64,000 nt of DNA, taken from NCBI GenBank assembly GCA_020627705.1, contig JAHDGJ010000002.1:1-64000 (forward strand). Reading direction: 5' to 3'. The position numbers were made by a program, and so were the translations under genes. The stretch comes from Saprospiraceae bacterium (GTDB lineage Bacteria > Bacteroidota > Bacteroidia > Chitinophagales > Saprospiraceae). Numbering within the stretch: the first letter of the stretch is position 1; each line of letters begins with the position of its first letter. The notes under the pieces are model-generated. The model worked only from the letters and a program-made list of their open reading frames with translations, searched no databases and had not been told where the DNA came from. Positions 15,272-26,897 of the stretch are shown here, piece after piece.

Positions 15272-16816
15272 CTAAATAGCAAATTTCATTTTTCTTTTAA
15301 TAGTCTTAGATAAGGGGAGTTGAATTAATTTAGATTCGAGCCAACTTAAAATGTCAAGATATAAAAAGGCTCTTTGTGCATATTTGTCTTTTTCTAATTT
15401 TTGAAATTCTTTGAAATACTTTGCAAATATTGCCTTTCTTTCAAGTATTGGGCTTTTGGCAAGGGCTGTAAAAAAACTTAAGGCCAATTGATGAAAGACA
15501 TTTTTATCCTTAGTCGAAGAAATATATTTTTTATAGTTCTTAATTAAGTAATTCAAAATATCATAACTCTCTGTATCAACATGTAACATTAAATGCATTA
15601 AACGCGCATATATCTGAATGTCCTCGCGCAATGAAAAGGAAGTATCGTTGATGATGTTAAGCAAATGTTGGTTTGCTTTTTTATACATTTCGTTGCCAGT
15701 ATACATCCATGCGATTTTGTAGTTGAGAATCATTGCCTTGTGTTTGTCAATGTATTCTTCGTACCTCTTCATTCTCTTTAGAGTTGATTTTATTCCATCA
15801 ACACCAAGATCAAAACTTCCCTGTAAGAAATGTAGATTCATTCTTCCAAAGTGGACATAAAAGAAGGAGGTTATTTTGGTGTTGTTGTTAAATCCAGCAT
15901 ACATCTCGTGTCTAAATCGTTCGAGGTCTTTGAGGTGATTGCGATATTCTCTTAAACGGCCTGTATTGAAAGCCGAGGTTAGTAAATAATGGTACCCTCT
16001 TAGATAGAGATCAACATCTCTTTTTAATAATTCGTCCGACTTTTCGAACAGCTCAACCCATTTGAACGCGTAATCGTAGCACTTCTCAAAATTGTTTAGT
16101 ATATAGTAATACCAGACATAGGATTGGAAAAAGAAAACTTTTTCCATCATTCCCAACCGATTGATTTTAATGTTGGGAATGTTCTTCTCAAAAAACTCTT
16201 TTATTTTAAGCTCTTCTTCTTTATTTCTAACATGACCATTTTTGATATAGTAGCGATGCAATAAGACTTGCAGATTACTGATTTTGACTCTGCTTGAAAT
16301 GGTTTCACCCAGTTCGAAGGCTTCTCCAACTAAAGCCTCAATGGATGCAGTATTGGTTCGAGTAATGTGCCTTGACTGAATCATTTTTTCAATCTCAATA
16401 ATTGTTAATGCTGAAAAATCAGTAAAATTTTTAATCGAAACTTTTTTGGCTTTATCCAAAATTTTTAACGCTGGGATGTACAACCCTTTGTCATATAAGA
16501 TATAGGCAAAATCAATGTATTCTCTAATTTTTATGTAAGCCTTTTTCTCTTTATGAAGATGCCTTAAACTGATTAAGATTTGAAGATATAGGTGTCTTTT
16601 TAGATTGGAATATTGTCCAGGAGAGATTGACCCCATTTTTTGTAAAATTTTTCTCTCATCAAACTCAGTGATTTTATCCAAAACATCAAAAAGCTTAAGG
16701 TATAAGAGCTGATCTCGATCTTGGATTCTGCCTGAGTACAAGCGAAAATTTCTTTTCTCGCTTTTACTTAACGACTTTACCAGATTATAGACTTGGTTTG
16801 ATTGGGAGATAGGCAT
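15272..16816 (-). CDS. Helical protein of unknown function, paralogue A
   Basis: 514 residues, cytosolic, no signal peptide, predicted all-helical with many Leu/Tyr/Lys-rich segments resembling degenerate TPR-like repeats. It is clearly homologous to the next gene (17044-18582) over its full length. Shared blocks include LSKSEKRNFR/LSKGEKRHFK at residues 14-23, YDKGLY/YAKGLY, LYLQILISLR/LYRQILRSLR and FLYLDI-SWL-SK near the C-terminus. I do not recognise a named family. Being two adjacent copies beside two amino-acid operons is suggestive, but no function can be assigned. The 227-nt upstream gap should hold its own promoter. Confidence 0.75.
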   Translation of the reverse strand: MPISQSNQVYNLVKSLSKSEKRNFRLYSGRIQDRDQLLYLKLFDVLDKITEFDERKILQKMGSISPGQYSNLKRHLYLQILISLRHLHKEKKAYIKIREYIDFAYILYDKGLYIPALKILDKAKKVSIKNFTDFSALTIIEIEKMIQSRHITRTNTASIEALVGEAFELGETISSRVKISNLQVLLHRYYIKNGHVRNKEEELKIKEFFEKNIPNIKINRLGMMEKVFFFQSYVWYYYILNNFEKCYDYAFKWVELFEKSDELLKRDVDLYLRGYHYLLTSAFNTGRLREYRNHLKDLERFRHEMYAGFNNNTKITSFFYVHFGRMNLHFLQGSFDLGVDGIKSTLKRMKRYEEYIDKHKAMILNYKIAWMYTGNEMYKKANQHLLNIINDTSFSLREDIQIYARLMHLMLHVDTESYDILNYLIKNYKKYISSTKDKNVFHQLALSFFTALAKSPILERKAIFAKYFKEFQKLEKDKYAQRAFLYLDILSWLESKLIQLPLSKTIKRKMKFAI

Positions 16817-17008
16817 AGCACAAACTTAAATATAAGTCACAGATATTCAGTGATTTATGTTTGATGTAATGGGGTTGGAAATAACATAATGAGAGTCAAA
16901 AGAAAAATTTCAGTTTATAATCATATCTAGATTTACAGTCAGAAATTATTCAGTACAAGAATGATTTCCTGCAAATAAGGTAATAGTTTTTAACAATAAT
17001 TTTTTCTA

Positions 17009-17045
17009 AAGTTGTCTTTGTAGAAGTAGGAAGACAACTTTTTTT
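17009..17045. terminator. Hairpin after the paralogue B gene
   Basis: AAGTTGTCTT (17009-17018) and AAGACAACTT (17031-17040) form a perfect 10-bp stem with a 12-nt loop. Seven Ts follow on the plus strand, but on the minus strand, where the gene lies, the run after the stem is short (TAGAAAAAA). It is probably the end of the 17044-18582 transcript, though its polarity looks better for the plus strand. Confidence 0.45.
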
Positions 17046-18582
17046 ATTTGCCTAAATCTCTTCTTTTCCTAATGGCTTCTACCATGGTAATGTTTAATAT
17101 TTTACTGTCCAACCACGAAATAATATCCAAATATAAAAAGGGTCTACGCTCTAAAAGTTCTTCTTCTAAAGGTGTTAATTTTTGACGCAACAATTTGAAT
17201 TCATTTTTAAGTACAACATTCTTGTCGTTTATTTTTCGGATGAATTTTAAAATTTCTTTTTGAGTGCTTTGAAGTTCTTTCATTTTTAAAAGAAAACGAA
17301 AGACATTTTTAACTTGATAACTCACCAAGATATCGTCGCCTTGATCATAGTGTGCGATGAGCTTTAATATTCTTGCGAAGCACTGCAAGTCTTCCTTAAA
17401 GTCCGGAAAGGAAAAATTGGTAATAAACGATAAGTGGAATATGGTTTTGTCCAAAAGCGAAGCACCAAAAAATGCACAGGCTAGTTTGTAATGAAAGGTG
17501 AGTTTTCTATGTAAATCCCATGGATGATTTTCATGAATTAGGACCTTTTCTAGTTGTTTTAAATATCCTATGTTTTGGGTATAAGCAGTAGTCAGAAAGA
17601 TATGATTAATGCCATGAGTGTATTTAAAAAGCAGAAGTTGAGAATCTTCGTTTCGACTTAATTTGAAAGTTTTCTTGGCATTAAAATTTATTAGTTTATA
17701 TAATACTTTTTCGAACCGATCTGTTCGGTTAAGCATAAACAGGGCATTTAACAGGTTGTGAAGCCCTTTGATATAAATAGAAGTCTCAGGAGTTTTCATT
17801 TCGGGATACTCCTCAAAAAGATCGATCCATCGTTGAGACCACTTAAAATAGTTGGCAAAATTTTGAAGTGAATTATTGAGCCAAACATATGATTGAATTA
17901 GAAATAGTTTTTGATAAAAATCTAACTTTTCGTAATCGAATTTGGGAAGATGATTCTCGAAATACGCAAGCAATTCTTTGCGGTCTTCTTCGCTTTTGAC
18001 GTATCCCTTTTTTAGGTATGCCCCATATAGATTGAGCGATAGATTTGATAAATTGTTTCGTAGGATCAAGTCTTCTACGAGTTGATTAGACGCTGAGGTA
18101 AGGCTTTGAGCTTTCGGAGACATGCTTCCTGTTACATGTTGGGACTCGATATGTTTTTCAAAGCTTAGTGCCAAAAATTTTAAGGGTTTATTCTGCGCTG
18201 CACTGGCCATTTTTTTGACTTTTTCTAGCATTTGTAGACTTCTGACATATAACCCTTTGGCGTATAATATTTTGGCGAAATCAAAATGTTCTCGAGCTTT
18301 TATTTCGGCGTACTGTTCTTTGTTGATGTCTCGGAGCGAGCGCAGTATTTGTCTGTAGAGGTTCGCTTTTATGTTTGACAATTGCGGCTTTCTAAGGGAG
18401 GGTATTTTGCGAAGCAATCGTTTCTCGTCGACTTCTTTGTATTTATCTAAATAGTCAAATAATTGTACATATAGGGTCGTAGTTCTTCCCGATTTAATAG
18501 AATTGCGCTTAAAATGTCGCTTTTCCCCTTTACTTAGTACACTAATTAACTCAATTAATTTGTCTGTATTGTTTGTTACCAA
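17044..18582 (-). CDS. Helical protein of unknown function, paralogue B
   Basis: 512 residues, with the same layout as paralogue A at 15272-16816: a basic N-terminus (VLSKGEKRHFKRNS), repeated long helices rich in Leu, Tyr and Lys, and a C-terminal block PFLYLDIISWLDSK followed by a basic tail. No catalytic motif, signal peptide or membrane segment is visible. The size, near-equal length and end-to-end similarity indicate tandem duplication followed by strong divergence. It is divergent from leuA, with 134 nt between the two start codons. Function unknown; a scaffold or TPR-like regulator is possible but unsupported. Confidence 0.75.
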   Translation of the reverse strand: MVTNNTDKLIELISVLSKGEKRHFKRNSIKSGRTTTLYVQLFDYLDKYKEVDEKRLLRKIPSLRKPQLSNIKANLYRQILRSLRDINKEQYAEIKAREHFDFAKILYAKGLYVRSLQMLEKVKKMASAAQNKPLKFLALSFEKHIESQHVTGSMSPKAQSLTSASNQLVEDLILRNNLSNLSLNLYGAYLKKGYVKSEEDRKELLAYFENHLPKFDYEKLDFYQKLFLIQSYVWLNNSLQNFANYFKWSQRWIDLFEEYPEMKTPETSIYIKGLHNLLNALFMLNRTDRFEKVLYKLINFNAKKTFKLSRNEDSQLLLFKYTHGINHIFLTTAYTQNIGYLKQLEKVLIHENHPWDLHRKLTFHYKLACAFFGASLLDKTIFHLSFITNFSFPDFKEDLQCFARILKLIAHYDQGDDILVSYQVKNVFRFLLKMKELQSTQKEILKFIRKINDKNVVLKNEFKLLRQKLTPLEEELLERRPFLYLDIISWLDSKILNITMVEAIRKRRDLGK

Positions 18583-18716
18583 TTGTATGTCAATTTGTCG
18601 TAAATACTTGAAAAAGAGTTAAATATATTAAAATACAATAGTCTAGAAGTTGTAATGATTATTTTTTTTGATTCGTTTCAAGTTTTTGATCCGCCTACAT
18701 TTATTCTTTAATTATT

Positions 18717-19880
18717 ATGGCGAAGCAAATACAAATATTTGACACAACATTAAGGGATGGTGAGCAAGTCCCAGGCTGCAAACTAAACACCAAACAGAAG
18801 TTGGAAATAGCAGAAAGATTGGAAGAACTGGGTGTTGACGTGATCGAAGCTGGGTTTCCTATATCAAGTCCTGGTGATTTCAAATCTGTTGAAGCCATAG
18901 CAAAGAAAATTAAAAATTCGACGGTTTGTGCTTTGAGTAGAGCAGTAGAAGCAGATATAAAGCGAGCAGCCGAGGCATTGAATTTTGCAGCTCGACCAAG
19001 AATCCATACTGGAATCGGAACTTCCGATATGCATATTAAGTACAAGTTTAACAGTACCAGAGATCAAATCCTCGAACGGGCTGTTTCCGCTGTCAAATTT
19101 GCTAAATCATTTGTAGAAGATGTTGAGTTTTATGCCGAAGACGCGGGTCGAACGGATAATGCTTTTTTGGCTAAAGTCTGTAGTGCGGTAGTCAAAGCAG
19201 GTGCTACAGTTTTAAATATTCCGGATACCACAGGGTATTGTTTGCCCGAGGAATATGGTGCGAAAATTGCCTATTTAAAAGAGCATGTAATTGGTGTTGA
19301 TCAAGTGGCTATTTCTACCCATTGTCACAACGATTTAGGCTTGGCTACGGCCAATAGTATTGCTGGAGTAAATAACGGCGCGACACAGATAGAGTGCACT
19401 ATGAATGGTATTGGAGAAAGGGCTGGAAATTGTGCTTTGGAAGAGGTGGTAATGATTTTGAAACATCGCATGGGGAACCAATTTACTTGCGACGTGAACA
19501 CCAAGCTGCTAACCTCAACCAGTCAAATGGTTGCAAACAAAATGAGTATGCTGGTTCAGGCTAACAAGGCAATTGTAGGCGAAAATGCCTTTGCGCATTC
19601 CTCTGGAATTCATCAAGATGGTGTAATTAAAAACAGAGCCAATTACGAAATAATTGATCCACTCGATGTAGGTTTAGACAAGTCTTCCATTGTGTTAACT
19701 GCGAGGTCTGGGCGAGCTGCAATTGCGTATACCGCGAAAGAAATGGGCTTCAATTTATACAAGGATCAACTTGATATTGTCTACGATCGATTTATAAGAT
19801 TAGCTGACCAACAAAAAAATGTTGGATCGGGGGAGTTACAAAATTTATTGGATCAATTGTTTCCATCTCAAGTTGCATGA
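18717..19880 (+). CDS. leuA: 2-isopropylmalate synthase, short form
   Basis: Condenses acetyl-CoA with 2-oxoisovalerate, the first committed step to leucine. The TIM-barrel catalytic part is complete: [13 protein letters not shown] at the N-terminus, the metal-site [11 protein letters not shown], and NGIGERAGN followed by the helical subdomain containing [10 protein letters not shown]. At 387 residues it ends where the C-terminal leucine-binding regulatory domain of roughly 500-residue LeuA proteins would start. It therefore lacks the classical allosteric domain. A homocitrate or citramalate synthase is a possible alternative, but the leuCDB genes directly downstream make LeuA by far the most likely. 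First gene of a nine-gene operon. Confidence 0.93.
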   Translation: MAKQIQIFDTTLRDGEQVPGCKLNTKQKLEIAERLEELGVDVIEAGFPISSPGDFKSVEAIAKKIKNSTVCALSRAVEADIKRAAEALNFAARPRIHTGIGTSDMHIKYKFNSTRDQILERAVSAVKFAKSFVEDVEFYAEDAGRTDNAFLAKVCSAVVKAGATVLNIPDTTGYCLPEEYGAKIAYLKEHVIGVDQVAISTHCHNDLGLATANSIAGVNNGATQIECTMNGIGERAGNCALEEVVMILKHRMGNQFTCDVNTKLLTSTSQMVANKMSMLVQANKAIVGENAFAHSSGIHQDGVIKNRANYEIIDPLDVGLDKSSIVLTARSGRAAIAYTAKEMGFNLYKDQLDIVYDRFIRLADQQKNVGSGELQNLLDQLFPSQVA

Positions 19881-19881
19881 T

Positions 19882-21255
19882 ATGGCCAAAACATTATTTG
19901 ATAAGATTTGGGATCAACATGTAGTGAAATCTATTCCGGGGGGAAGGCAAATCCTTTTTATTGATCATCAATTTATACATGAGGTAACCAGTCCGCAAGC
20001 CTTCGAAGGGTTACGAAGGAGAGGTTTAGGAGTGTACGATACAAATAAAATAACTGCTACGGCAGACCATAATGTCCCTACTGTAAACCAGCACTTGCCC
20101 ATTGTTGAGCCACTATCTAAAAAACAAGTAGATACACTCGAGAACAACTGCCAACAATTTAATCTTCCACTTTTTGGTCTTGGTCACGAAAAGCAAGGCA
20201 TCGTACATGTTATTGGTCCCGAACAGGGAATTACACAACCCGGCATGACCATAGTTTGTGGAGACAGCCACACCTCGACGCATGGAGCTTTTGGATGTGT
20301 TGCTTTTGGGATTGGTACTTCTCAAGTGGAGCAGGTTTTGGCCTCGCAATGTTTGGTTCTACAAAAGCCCAAACGCATGCGGATTACTGTCGAAGGCAAA
20401 TTGTCTAAAGGGACAACAGCTAAGGATGTGATTTTATATATCATTTCGCAATTGGGAACTGGTGGTGCTACAGGTTATTTTGTTGAATATGCTGGATCTG
20501 TTTTTACAAACATGAGCATGGAAGAGCGGATGACTGTGTGCAATATGAGTATTGAAATGGGTGCAAGAGGGGGTTTGATTGCACCAGACGAGACTACAAT
20601 TGATTATCTCAGAGGTAGGCCAAATGTTCCGAAAGGAAAACAATGGGTTCAAGCTGTAGAATATTATAAAACATTATTCTCTGATCAAGCTGCTCAATTT
20701 GATTTAGAATATAGTTATGACGCTCAAAATATCACTCCTCGAATAACATACGGAACTAATCCTGGGATGGGAATAGGAATAGATGAGGCCATTCCAATGA
20801 TAGATAATTTGAAGGCCTTGAAATACATGGGCTTGGAGCAAGGAGAGACTCTTATAGGTAAAGAAATTCAGTATGTATTTATAGGCTCATGTACTAATTC
20901 GAGAATAGAAGACTTACGAAGTGTCGCGAGTTTTGTTCAAGGCAAAAAGAAAGCAGATCATGTCAATGTTTGGGTGGTGCCCGGATCTAAAAAGGTAGAA
21001 ACTCAAGCAGTGTCTGAAGGATTAGATCAAATATTTTTGAACGCAGGATTTGAATTTCGTGCTCCTGGTTGTTCTGCATGTTTGGGAATGAATGAAGATA
21101 AAATCCCTGCTGGCAAGTATTGTGTTTCGACGTCTAATCGAAATTTTGAAGGAAGACAAGGCAAAGGCTCGAGAACTATTTTAGCTAGCCCAATGACCGC
21201 AGCGGCATGTGCCATAGAAGGTAAGATTGTTGATGTAAGAAAATGGTTGAACTGA
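19882..21255 (+). CDS. leuC: 3-isopropylmalate dehydratase large subunit
   Basis: 457 residues. Aconitase-family isomerase that, with LeuD, converts 2- to 3-isopropylmalate. Iron-sulfur cluster ligands are seen in [12 protein letters not shown] and in [27 protein letters not shown] and a terminal NRNFEGRQG are further family signatures. I use the ATG at 19882 ([13 protein letters not shown]), one base after the leuA stop, because an upstream in-frame start at 19819 lies inside leuA and adds non-family sequence. It overlaps leuD by one base. Confidence 0.96.
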   Translation: MAKTLFDKIWDQHVVKSIPGGRQILFIDHQFIHEVTSPQAFEGLRRRGLGVYDTNKITATADHNVPTVNQHLPIVEPLSKKQVDTLENNCQQFNLPLFGLGHEKQGIVHVIGPEQGITQPGMTIVCGDSHTSTHGAFGCVAFGIGTSQVEQVLASQCLVLQKPKRMRITVEGKLSKGTTAKDVILYIISQLGTGGATGYFVEYAGSVFTNMSMEERMTVCNMSIEMGARGGLIAPDETTIDYLRGRPNVPKGKQWVQAVEYYKTLFSDQAAQFDLEYSYDAQNITPRITYGTNPGMGIGIDEAIPMIDNLKALKYMGLEQGETLIGKEIQYVFIGSCTNSRIEDLRSVASFVQGKKKADHVNVWVVPGSKKVETQAVSEGLDQIFLNAGFEFRAPGCSACLGMNEDKIPAGKYCVSTSNRNFEGRQGKGSRTILASPMTAAACAIEGKIVDVRKWLN

Positions 21256-21863
21256 TGGAAAAAATAAGTGTAATACGTTCAGCAGCAGTTCCGTTTCCTT
21301 ACGAAAATATTGACACGGATCAAATAATACCTGCAAGATTTCTAAAGGCAACAGATCGTTTGGGCTTTGGTAAAAATCTTTTTAGGGATTGGCGATATGA
21401 TAAGAGCGGAAATACTATAAAAGACTTTGTACTTAACAATTCTGTGTATTCAGGATCTGTATTAATTGCAGGTAAAAATTTTGGTTGCGGTTCGAGTCGT
21501 GAACATGCTGCTTGGGCATTATTTGATTATGGTTTCCGAGTGGTGGTGTCAAGTTTTTTTGCTGACATCTTTAGGGCGAATGCGCTCAACAACGGTATTG
21601 TACCCGTGGTGATTAATGAGAATCAATTACACCAATGTTTTGAGTCTATCGAAAAAGACCCCAATACTTCTTTTGTGATGGATTTGACTAAGCAACAATT
21701 TTCAGGCGGAGGGATTGATGTCGATTTTGAAATTGATCCGTACAAAAAAGAATGTTTGTTAAATGGCTTAGACGACATTGATTTTCTTTTACAACACATA
21801 GATGAGATTAAAGCTTTTGAAAAAGAGCACCTTGTTCATAAACTAAATCAAACCGATGTTTAA
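21255..21863 (+). CDS. leuD: 3-isopropylmalate dehydratase small subunit
   Basis: 202 residues from the ATG at 21255, which overlaps the leuC stop (TGATG). An ATG four codons upstream (21243) is possible. The swivel-domain signatures [13 protein letters not shown] and [17 protein letters not shown] are present. It forms the heteromeric isomerase with LeuC. Its last eight bases overlap the leuB start, consistent with translational coupling. Confidence 0.95.
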   Translation: MEKISVIRSAAVPFPYENIDTDQIIPARFLKATDRLGFGKNLFRDWRYDKSGNTIKDFVLNNSVYSGSVLIAGKNFGCGSSREHAAWALFDYGFRVVVSSFFADIFRANALNNGIVPVVINENQLHQCFESIEKDPNTSFVMDLTKQQFSGGGIDVDFEIDPYKKECLLNGLDDIDFLLQHIDEIKAFEKEHLVHKLNQTDV

Positions 21864-22926
21864 GAAGATTGCAGTATTGCCTGGTGACGGGATTGGCCCT
21901 GAAATAATGACTGCCGCAAAGGGTGTTTTACAAGCTATTGAATATAGGTATGGACACCGGTTTGAATGGACTGAAGGCCTGATTGGATCAATAGCAATTG
22001 ATAAAACTGGGTCAGCTCTTCCTCCACAAACCGTTGAATTATGTAAGTCTTCTGACGCCGTACTTTTAGGGGCGATTGGCGATCCAAAATATGACAACAA
22101 CCCAGATGCACCAATACGGCCTGAACAAGGATTATTGGAACTTCGAAAAACACTGGGGTTATATGCTAACATTAGACCGATCAGAATATTTGATAAATTG
22201 AAGCATTTGTCTCCTTTAAAAGTTGATAGGTTAAATAATGTTGATTTTGTTATCTATAGAGAACTCACAGGTGGTATTTATTTTGGAGAAAAATGTAGCG
22301 ATTCAGGGTTTTCATCTGACTTATGCATTTATCACAACTATGAGATTGATCGTATGAGTTATCTTGCTTTTGAGGAAGCAAGAAGAAGAAAAGGTAAACT
22401 TTGTTTGGTTGATAAGGCAAATGTTTTAGAAAGCTCGAGGTTATGGAGAAGAAGGGTCGGATTGCTTGCTCTCAAATATCCAGATGTAGAGTTGAGCTAT
22501 TTGTTTATTGATAATGCGGCCATGCAAATGATTTTAAATCCGGGGCAATTTGATGTCGTACTTACATCAAACATGTTTGGAGATATTTTATCGGATGAAG
22601 CGAGTGTATTAAACGGATCATTGGGGCTTTTGCCTTCGGCTTCAAAAGGGGAGGAGTATAAATTATATGAGCCCGTTCATGGATCATATCCTCAGGCCGC
22701 TGGAAAAGACATAGCTAATCCTCTAGCCATGATCTTATCCGTAGAAATGATGCTGAGAGACTGGGGCTTGGTGGAGGAAGCGGACAGTATTATTCAAAGT
22801 GTTGATTCATGCATCACTCAAAATCAATTAACAGAAGACTTGAATACTATCAGTCCAATCTCTTGTAGTGAATTAGGCCATTTGGTAGCCGAGAAAATAT
22901 TGGCTTTTAAAAAAGAAGTTATATAA
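21856..22926 (+). CDS. leuB: 3-isopropylmalate dehydrogenase
   Basis: 356 residues. NAD-dependent oxidative decarboxylation of 3-isopropylmalate in leucine synthesis. The N-terminal PGDGIGPEI, the substrate-binding arginines in [24 protein letters not shown], the metal-site [14 protein letters not shown] and [19 protein letters not shown] are all present. It overlaps leuD by 8 nt, and ilvD follows 5 nt later. Confidence 0.97.
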   Translation: MFKKIAVLPGDGIGPEIMTAAKGVLQAIEYRYGHRFEWTEGLIGSIAIDKTGSALPPQTVELCKSSDAVLLGAIGDPKYDNNPDAPIRPEQGLLELRKTLGLYANIRPIRIFDKLKHLSPLKVDRLNNVDFVIYRELTGGIYFGEKCSDSGFSSDLCIYHNYEIDRMSYLAFEEARRRKGKLCLVDKANVLESSRLWRRRVGLLALKYPDVELSYLFIDNAAMQMILNPGQFDVVLTSNMFGDILSDEASVLNGSLGLLPSASKGEEYKLYEPVHGSYPQAAGKDIANPLAMILSVEMMLRDWGLVEEADSIIQSVDSCITQNQLTEDLNTISPISCSELGHLVAEKILAFKKEVI

Positions 22927-22931
22927 ATAGG

Positions 22932-24602
22932 ATGGAGTTAAACCGATATAGCAAACGAGTTACAAGTGATCCGTCACAGCCAGCAGCACAGGCTATGTTG
23001 CACGCCATTGGACTAAATCGTGATGATCTTCACAAGGCGCAAGTTGGGATTGCAAGTACAGGTTGGGATGGTAATCCATGCAACATGCATTTAAATAATT
23101 TGGCAAGAGAGATTCAAGCTGGGGTAAATTCTGAAAAACTTTTGGGTCTTGTTTTCAATACGATTGGTGTAAGTGACGGTATTTCTATGGGTACTTCGGG
23201 AATGAGGTATTCTATGCCGTCGAGAGACATCATTGCGGATTCAATGGAAACGGTCGTCAGGGCACAGTGGTATGATGCGCTTATTGCCGTGGTGGGTTGT
23301 GATAAAAATATGCCTGGAGCCATGATGGCAATGGGAAGATTAGATCGACCTTCGATACTATTTTATGGAGGGACCATTGCTCCGGGATGTCATAAGGATA
23401 AAAAAGACTTAACAATCGTATCCGCATTTGAGGCTCTTGGAGAACATACAGCTGGCAAGATTAGCAAGGAAGAATTCGAACAAATTATTTTGAAATCTTG
23501 TCCTGGCCCAGGGGCATGTGGAGGGATGTATACAGCCAATACAATGTCATCAGCTATTGAGGCGATGGGGATGTGTTTGCCTTACAACTCCTCCAACCCT
23601 GCCGTATCAAAAAATAAAAATTCAGAATCGCATTCCGTAGGAGACTACATTCTAAACCTGCTGGAGAGAAATTTAACACCTAGAAAAATAGTTACTCAAA
23701 AGTCTTTGGAGAACGCCATTCGGTTAATAACTGTATTGGGGGGCTCGACAAATGCTGTCATTCATATGCTGGCAATGGCAAAGGATTTTGATCTTAGCTT
23801 GTCCATAGAAAAAATACAAGAGTGGTCCAACGACACGCCTTTTTTAGCTGATTTAAAACCAAGTGGAAAGTATGTCATGCAAGATCTACATGCCATTGGA
23901 GGTATTCCAGGTGTTATGAAAATGATGTTGGCAGAAGGTTTGTTGCATGGAGATTGCTTAACTGTTACTGGTGTAAGTATAGCAGAAAATTTAGAAAAAA
24001 TTCCAAGTCTTACGGATGATCAAAAGATTATTCATCCTGTTTCAAAGCCTTTGAAACCGACAGGCCATATACAAGTGCTTTTTGGAAATTTGGCACCTGA
24101 GGGATCCGTTGCTAAAATTACTGGAAAGGAAGGCGAAATATTTTCAGGAAATGCTCGAGTATTTGATAAAGAGGAGGATGCAAACAATGCTTTTCAAAAT
24201 GGTAACATTAAGGAAGGTACGGTAGTGGTCATTAGATATTGCGGTCCTAAAGGAGGGCCTGGTATGCCCGAAATGTTAAAACCTACCAGCTTGTTAATGG
24301 GATCGGGTTTGGGTGATTCTTGTGCTTTGATTACTGATGGACGATTTTCAGGGGGGTCGCATGGGTTCGTGGTAGGCCATGTTTGTCCAGAAGCGTACGA
24401 AGGAGGACCCATTGGCTTGGTAAAAGACGGCGACGAAATAGTCATAGATGCTTCTTCTAATACAATACAAGTATTGATCAGTGAAGAAGAAATGAACAAA
24501 AGAAAAAGCGAATGGCAAAAACCCGAAATTCCTGTAAGCGGGTTTTTATCTAAGTATAGACGAAATGTATCAAGTGCATCTAAAGGATGCGTAACCCTTT
24601 AA
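22932..24602 (+). CDS. ilvD: Dihydroxy-acid dehydratase
   Basis: 556 residues. Iron-sulfur enzyme making 2-oxoisovalerate and 2-oxo-3-methylvalerate for Val, Leu and Ile. The cysteine motifs [15 protein letters not shown] and [17 protein letters not shown], and the C-terminal [21 protein letters not shown], are diagnostic. It lies 5 nt after leuB and 9 nt before ilvB, so it belongs to the same operon and supplies both branches. Confidence 0.97.
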   Translation: MELNRYSKRVTSDPSQPAAQAMLHAIGLNRDDLHKAQVGIASTGWDGNPCNMHLNNLAREIQAGVNSEKLLGLVFNTIGVSDGISMGTSGMRYSMPSRDIIADSMETVVRAQWYDALIAVVGCDKNMPGAMMAMGRLDRPSILFYGGTIAPGCHKDKKDLTIVSAFEALGEHTAGKISKEEFEQIILKSCPGPGACGGMYTANTMSSAIEAMGMCLPYNSSNPAVSKNKNSESHSVGDYILNLLERNLTPRKIVTQKSLENAIRLITVLGGSTNAVIHMLAMAKDFDLSLSIEKIQEWSNDTPFLADLKPSGKYVMQDLHAIGGIPGVMKMMLAEGLLHGDCLTVTGVSIAENLEKIPSLTDDQKIIHPVSKPLKPTGHIQVLFGNLAPEGSVAKITGKEGEIFSGNARVFDKEEDANNAFQNGNIKEGTVVVIRYCGPKGGPGMPEMLKPTSLLMGSGLGDSCALITDGRFSGGSHGFVVGHVCPEAYEGGPIGLVKDGDEIVIDASSNTIQVLISEEEMNKRKSEWQKPEIPVSGFLSKYRRNVSSASKGCVTL

Positions 24603-24611
24603 GCTTCGAAT

Positions 24612-26354
24612 ATGGCGATTCAAACTAGAAAGATAAAAGAACAGAGGGCTTCTTCCAAAAAGAAGGGTACTTGTATTTCGGGATCTCATGCTGTCATGCA
24701 ATCTCTTTTGGAGGAAAAGGTGGATTTGATTTTTGGATATCCGGGAGGTGCCATTATGCCTATTTATGATGCACTTTATTCTTATCAAGATAAAATTAGA
24801 CACATACTGACAAGGCATGAGCAAGGAGCCATACATGCTGCGCAAGGATATGCAAGAGCCCTAAGAAAGACAGGAGTTGTTTTTGCCACTTCAGGTCCAG
24901 GGGCTACTAATTTGTTTACGGGACTTTTAGATGCTTACATGGATTCCACTCCCTTGGTTTGTATAACAGGTCAAGTTTTTAGTCAACTTTTGGGTTCGGA
25001 CGCATTTCAAGAAGCGGATGTTATTGGATGTACCAACTCGATTACGAAATGGAATTATCAGATTACTAGGGCAGAAGAAATTCCAGAAGTTTTAGCCAAG
25101 GCTTTTTATGTTGCCAATTCTGGCAAGCCAGGCCCTGTAGTAATAGACATAACCAAAGATGCTCAAATTCAAGAACTAAATTTTAATTACCAATCAACCA
25201 AAAGTATTCGTTCATATTATCCTAGGCAAAAACTAGCAAAATCTACTATTGAGCAAGCTGCTGAATTAATTAATTCATCCAAACGTCCACTTATACTAGC
25301 AGGACATGGTTTGCACATATCAAAAGGTCAAAAGGTGTTTCAAAAATTTGTGGAGAAGGCTGGGATACCTGTGGCATGTACCATTCATGGATTATCTGTA
25401 TTGTCTGATGACCATCCATTGCATGTCGGAATGTTGGGGATGCATGGAAATTATGCACCAAACATGCTTACAAATGCGTGCGATGTTTTGATTGCGATAG
25501 GTATGCGATTTGATGATCGAGTAACGGGCAATCTACAGAGATATGCGAAGCAGGCTAAAATAATTCACATAGAAATTGATCCTACCGAAATTGATAAAAA
25601 CGTAAAAACAGATGTAGCCATTTTAGGGGATGCAAAAGAGGCATTAAACAAACTTTTACCCTTAGTCAAGAAAAAGACCTATCCCACATGGCGAAAGAAA
25701 TTTCAGCGCTTGCTAAAGCTTGAAAAAGAGAAGGTTTTTACCAAGGATTTAGAGAAGCGCTCGGATTATCTGACTATGGGTCGAGCGATGAAATGTTTGT
25801 CTGATCTAACAAAGGGCAAAGCAATAATTACTACTGATGTTGGCCAACACCAAATGATTGCTGCAAGATATTATGATTATAAAGGTCATGATCAATGGAT
25901 TTCTTCTGGGGGTGCTGGCACTATGGGCTTTGGAATGCCCTCTGCAATTGGCGCAAAATTGGCCCGACCCAAGGATCATGTTGTAGCCATTGTTGGCGAT
26001 GGGGGATTTCAAATGACGATTCAAGAATTAGGTGTCCTTGCCCAACATAAAATTGCAGTGAAGATTCTCCTTTTGGACAATAACTATTTGGGGATGGTTC
26101 GTCAATGGCAAGAATTGTTTTTTGAGCGGCGCTATTCTTTTGTAGAATTAGACAATCCTGACTTTATCAAAATAGCAGAGGGTTTTGGTGTTGAAGGAAA
26201 AAGAATATCTGATCCTTCTATGCTCGAGGAGGCAGTGCAAGAAATGTTGGATTATAATGGACCTTATCTTTTGCATCTAGATGTACAGAAGGAAGAAAAT
26301 GTTTTTCCAATGATCGCTTCAGGTAAGGCAGTCGACGAAATAGTTTTAGAATGA
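24612..26354 (+). CDS. ilvB: Acetolactate synthase large subunit
   Basis: 580 residues. TPP-dependent synthesis of 2-acetolactate and 2-aceto-2-hydroxybutyrate. The N-terminal Pyr domain has [14 protein letters not shown] with the catalytic Glu in [16 protein letters not shown] central FAD-binding-like domain is followed by the TPP-binding [15 protein letters not shown] with [14 protein letters not shown]. The start [13 protein letters not shown] gives a basic N-terminal extension of about 25 residues before the conserved part. The stop overlaps the ilvN start by 4 nt (ATGA). Confidence 0.96.
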   Translation: MAIQTRKIKEQRASSKKKGTCISGSHAVMQSLLEEKVDLIFGYPGGAIMPIYDALYSYQDKIRHILTRHEQGAIHAAQGYARALRKTGVVFATSGPGATNLFTGLLDAYMDSTPLVCITGQVFSQLLGSDAFQEADVIGCTNSITKWNYQITRAEEIPEVLAKAFYVANSGKPGPVVIDITKDAQIQELNFNYQSTKSIRSYYPRQKLAKSTIEQAAELINSSKRPLILAGHGLHISKGQKVFQKFVEKAGIPVACTIHGLSVLSDDHPLHVGMLGMHGNYAPNMLTNACDVLIAIGMRFDDRVTGNLQRYAKQAKIIHIEIDPTEIDKNVKTDVAILGDAKEALNKLLPLVKKKTYPTWRKKFQRLLKLEKEKVFTKDLEKRSDYLTMGRAMKCLSDLTKGKAIITTDVGQHQMIAARYYDYKGHDQWISSGGAGTMGFGMPSAIGAKLARPKDHVVAIVGDGGFQMTIQELGVLAQHKIAVKILLLDNNYLGMVRQWQELFFERRYSFVELDNPDFIKIAEGFGVEGKRISDPSMLEEAVQEMLDYNGPYLLHLDVQKEENVFPMIASGKAVDEIVLE

Positions 26355-26887
26355 GCCAGAAGAGAGAATATAACATCATAGTATTTACAGAGAATGTAAT
26401 GGGCATTTTGTCTCGAGTGGTTGGGGTCATAACAAGACGACATCACAACATTGAGAGCGTGAACGCTTCAAAATCTTCTATTCCTGGTATTCATAAAATC
26501 ATTATAGTTATCAACATCTCTGAGGAAAGGGTAGAAAAGGTGGTCAAGCAAATTGACAAACAAATAGATGTTCTAAAGACTTTTTACTATTCCAATGATG
26601 AAATTGTTTATCAAGAGATAGCTCTTTATAAGGTGCCTTCTAGTGGATTTTATGAAAGCGAAGAATCAGAAAAATTATTAAGAAAACACAATGCACGTAT
26701 TCTATCTATAGAACCTGAATATATCGTAATAGAGAAAACAGGTTATCAAGCGGAAACAGAATCATTATTAGAAGATCTAAGACCAATTGGGGTGTACGAG
26801 TTTGTGCGTTCAGGCAGAGTTGCTATTTGTAAGGCAATGGAGCAACTAAATACATATTTAAGTTCAATAGAAAAATTAGCAAAATAA
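26351..26887 (+). CDS. ilvN: Acetolactate synthase regulatory small subunit
   Basis: 178 residues. N-terminal ACT domain (about 5-80: [34 protein letters not shown]) and a C-terminal IlvH-type domain. It binds branched-chain amino acids, usually valine, and both activates the large subunit and gives it feedback sensitivity. The reading frame overlaps ilvB by 4 nt. With the short LeuA lacking a regulatory domain, this ACT protein is one of the few visible feedback points in the operon. Confidence 0.94.
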   Translation: MSQKREYNIIVFTENVMGILSRVVGVITRRHHNIESVNASKSSIPGIHKIIIVINISEERVEKVVKQIDKQIDVLKTFYYSNDEIVYQEIALYKVPSSGFYESEESEKLLRKHNARILSIEPEYIVIEKTGYQAETESLLEDLRPIGVYEFVRSGRVAICKAMEQLNTYLSSIEKLAK

Positions 26888-26897
26888 AATTATAGAT

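Noticed and set aside
18655-18711. Possible leader peptide upstream of leuA ([18 protein letters not shown])
   Set aside because: It is not enriched in clustered Leu, Val or Ile codons and no terminator hairpin follows before leuA.
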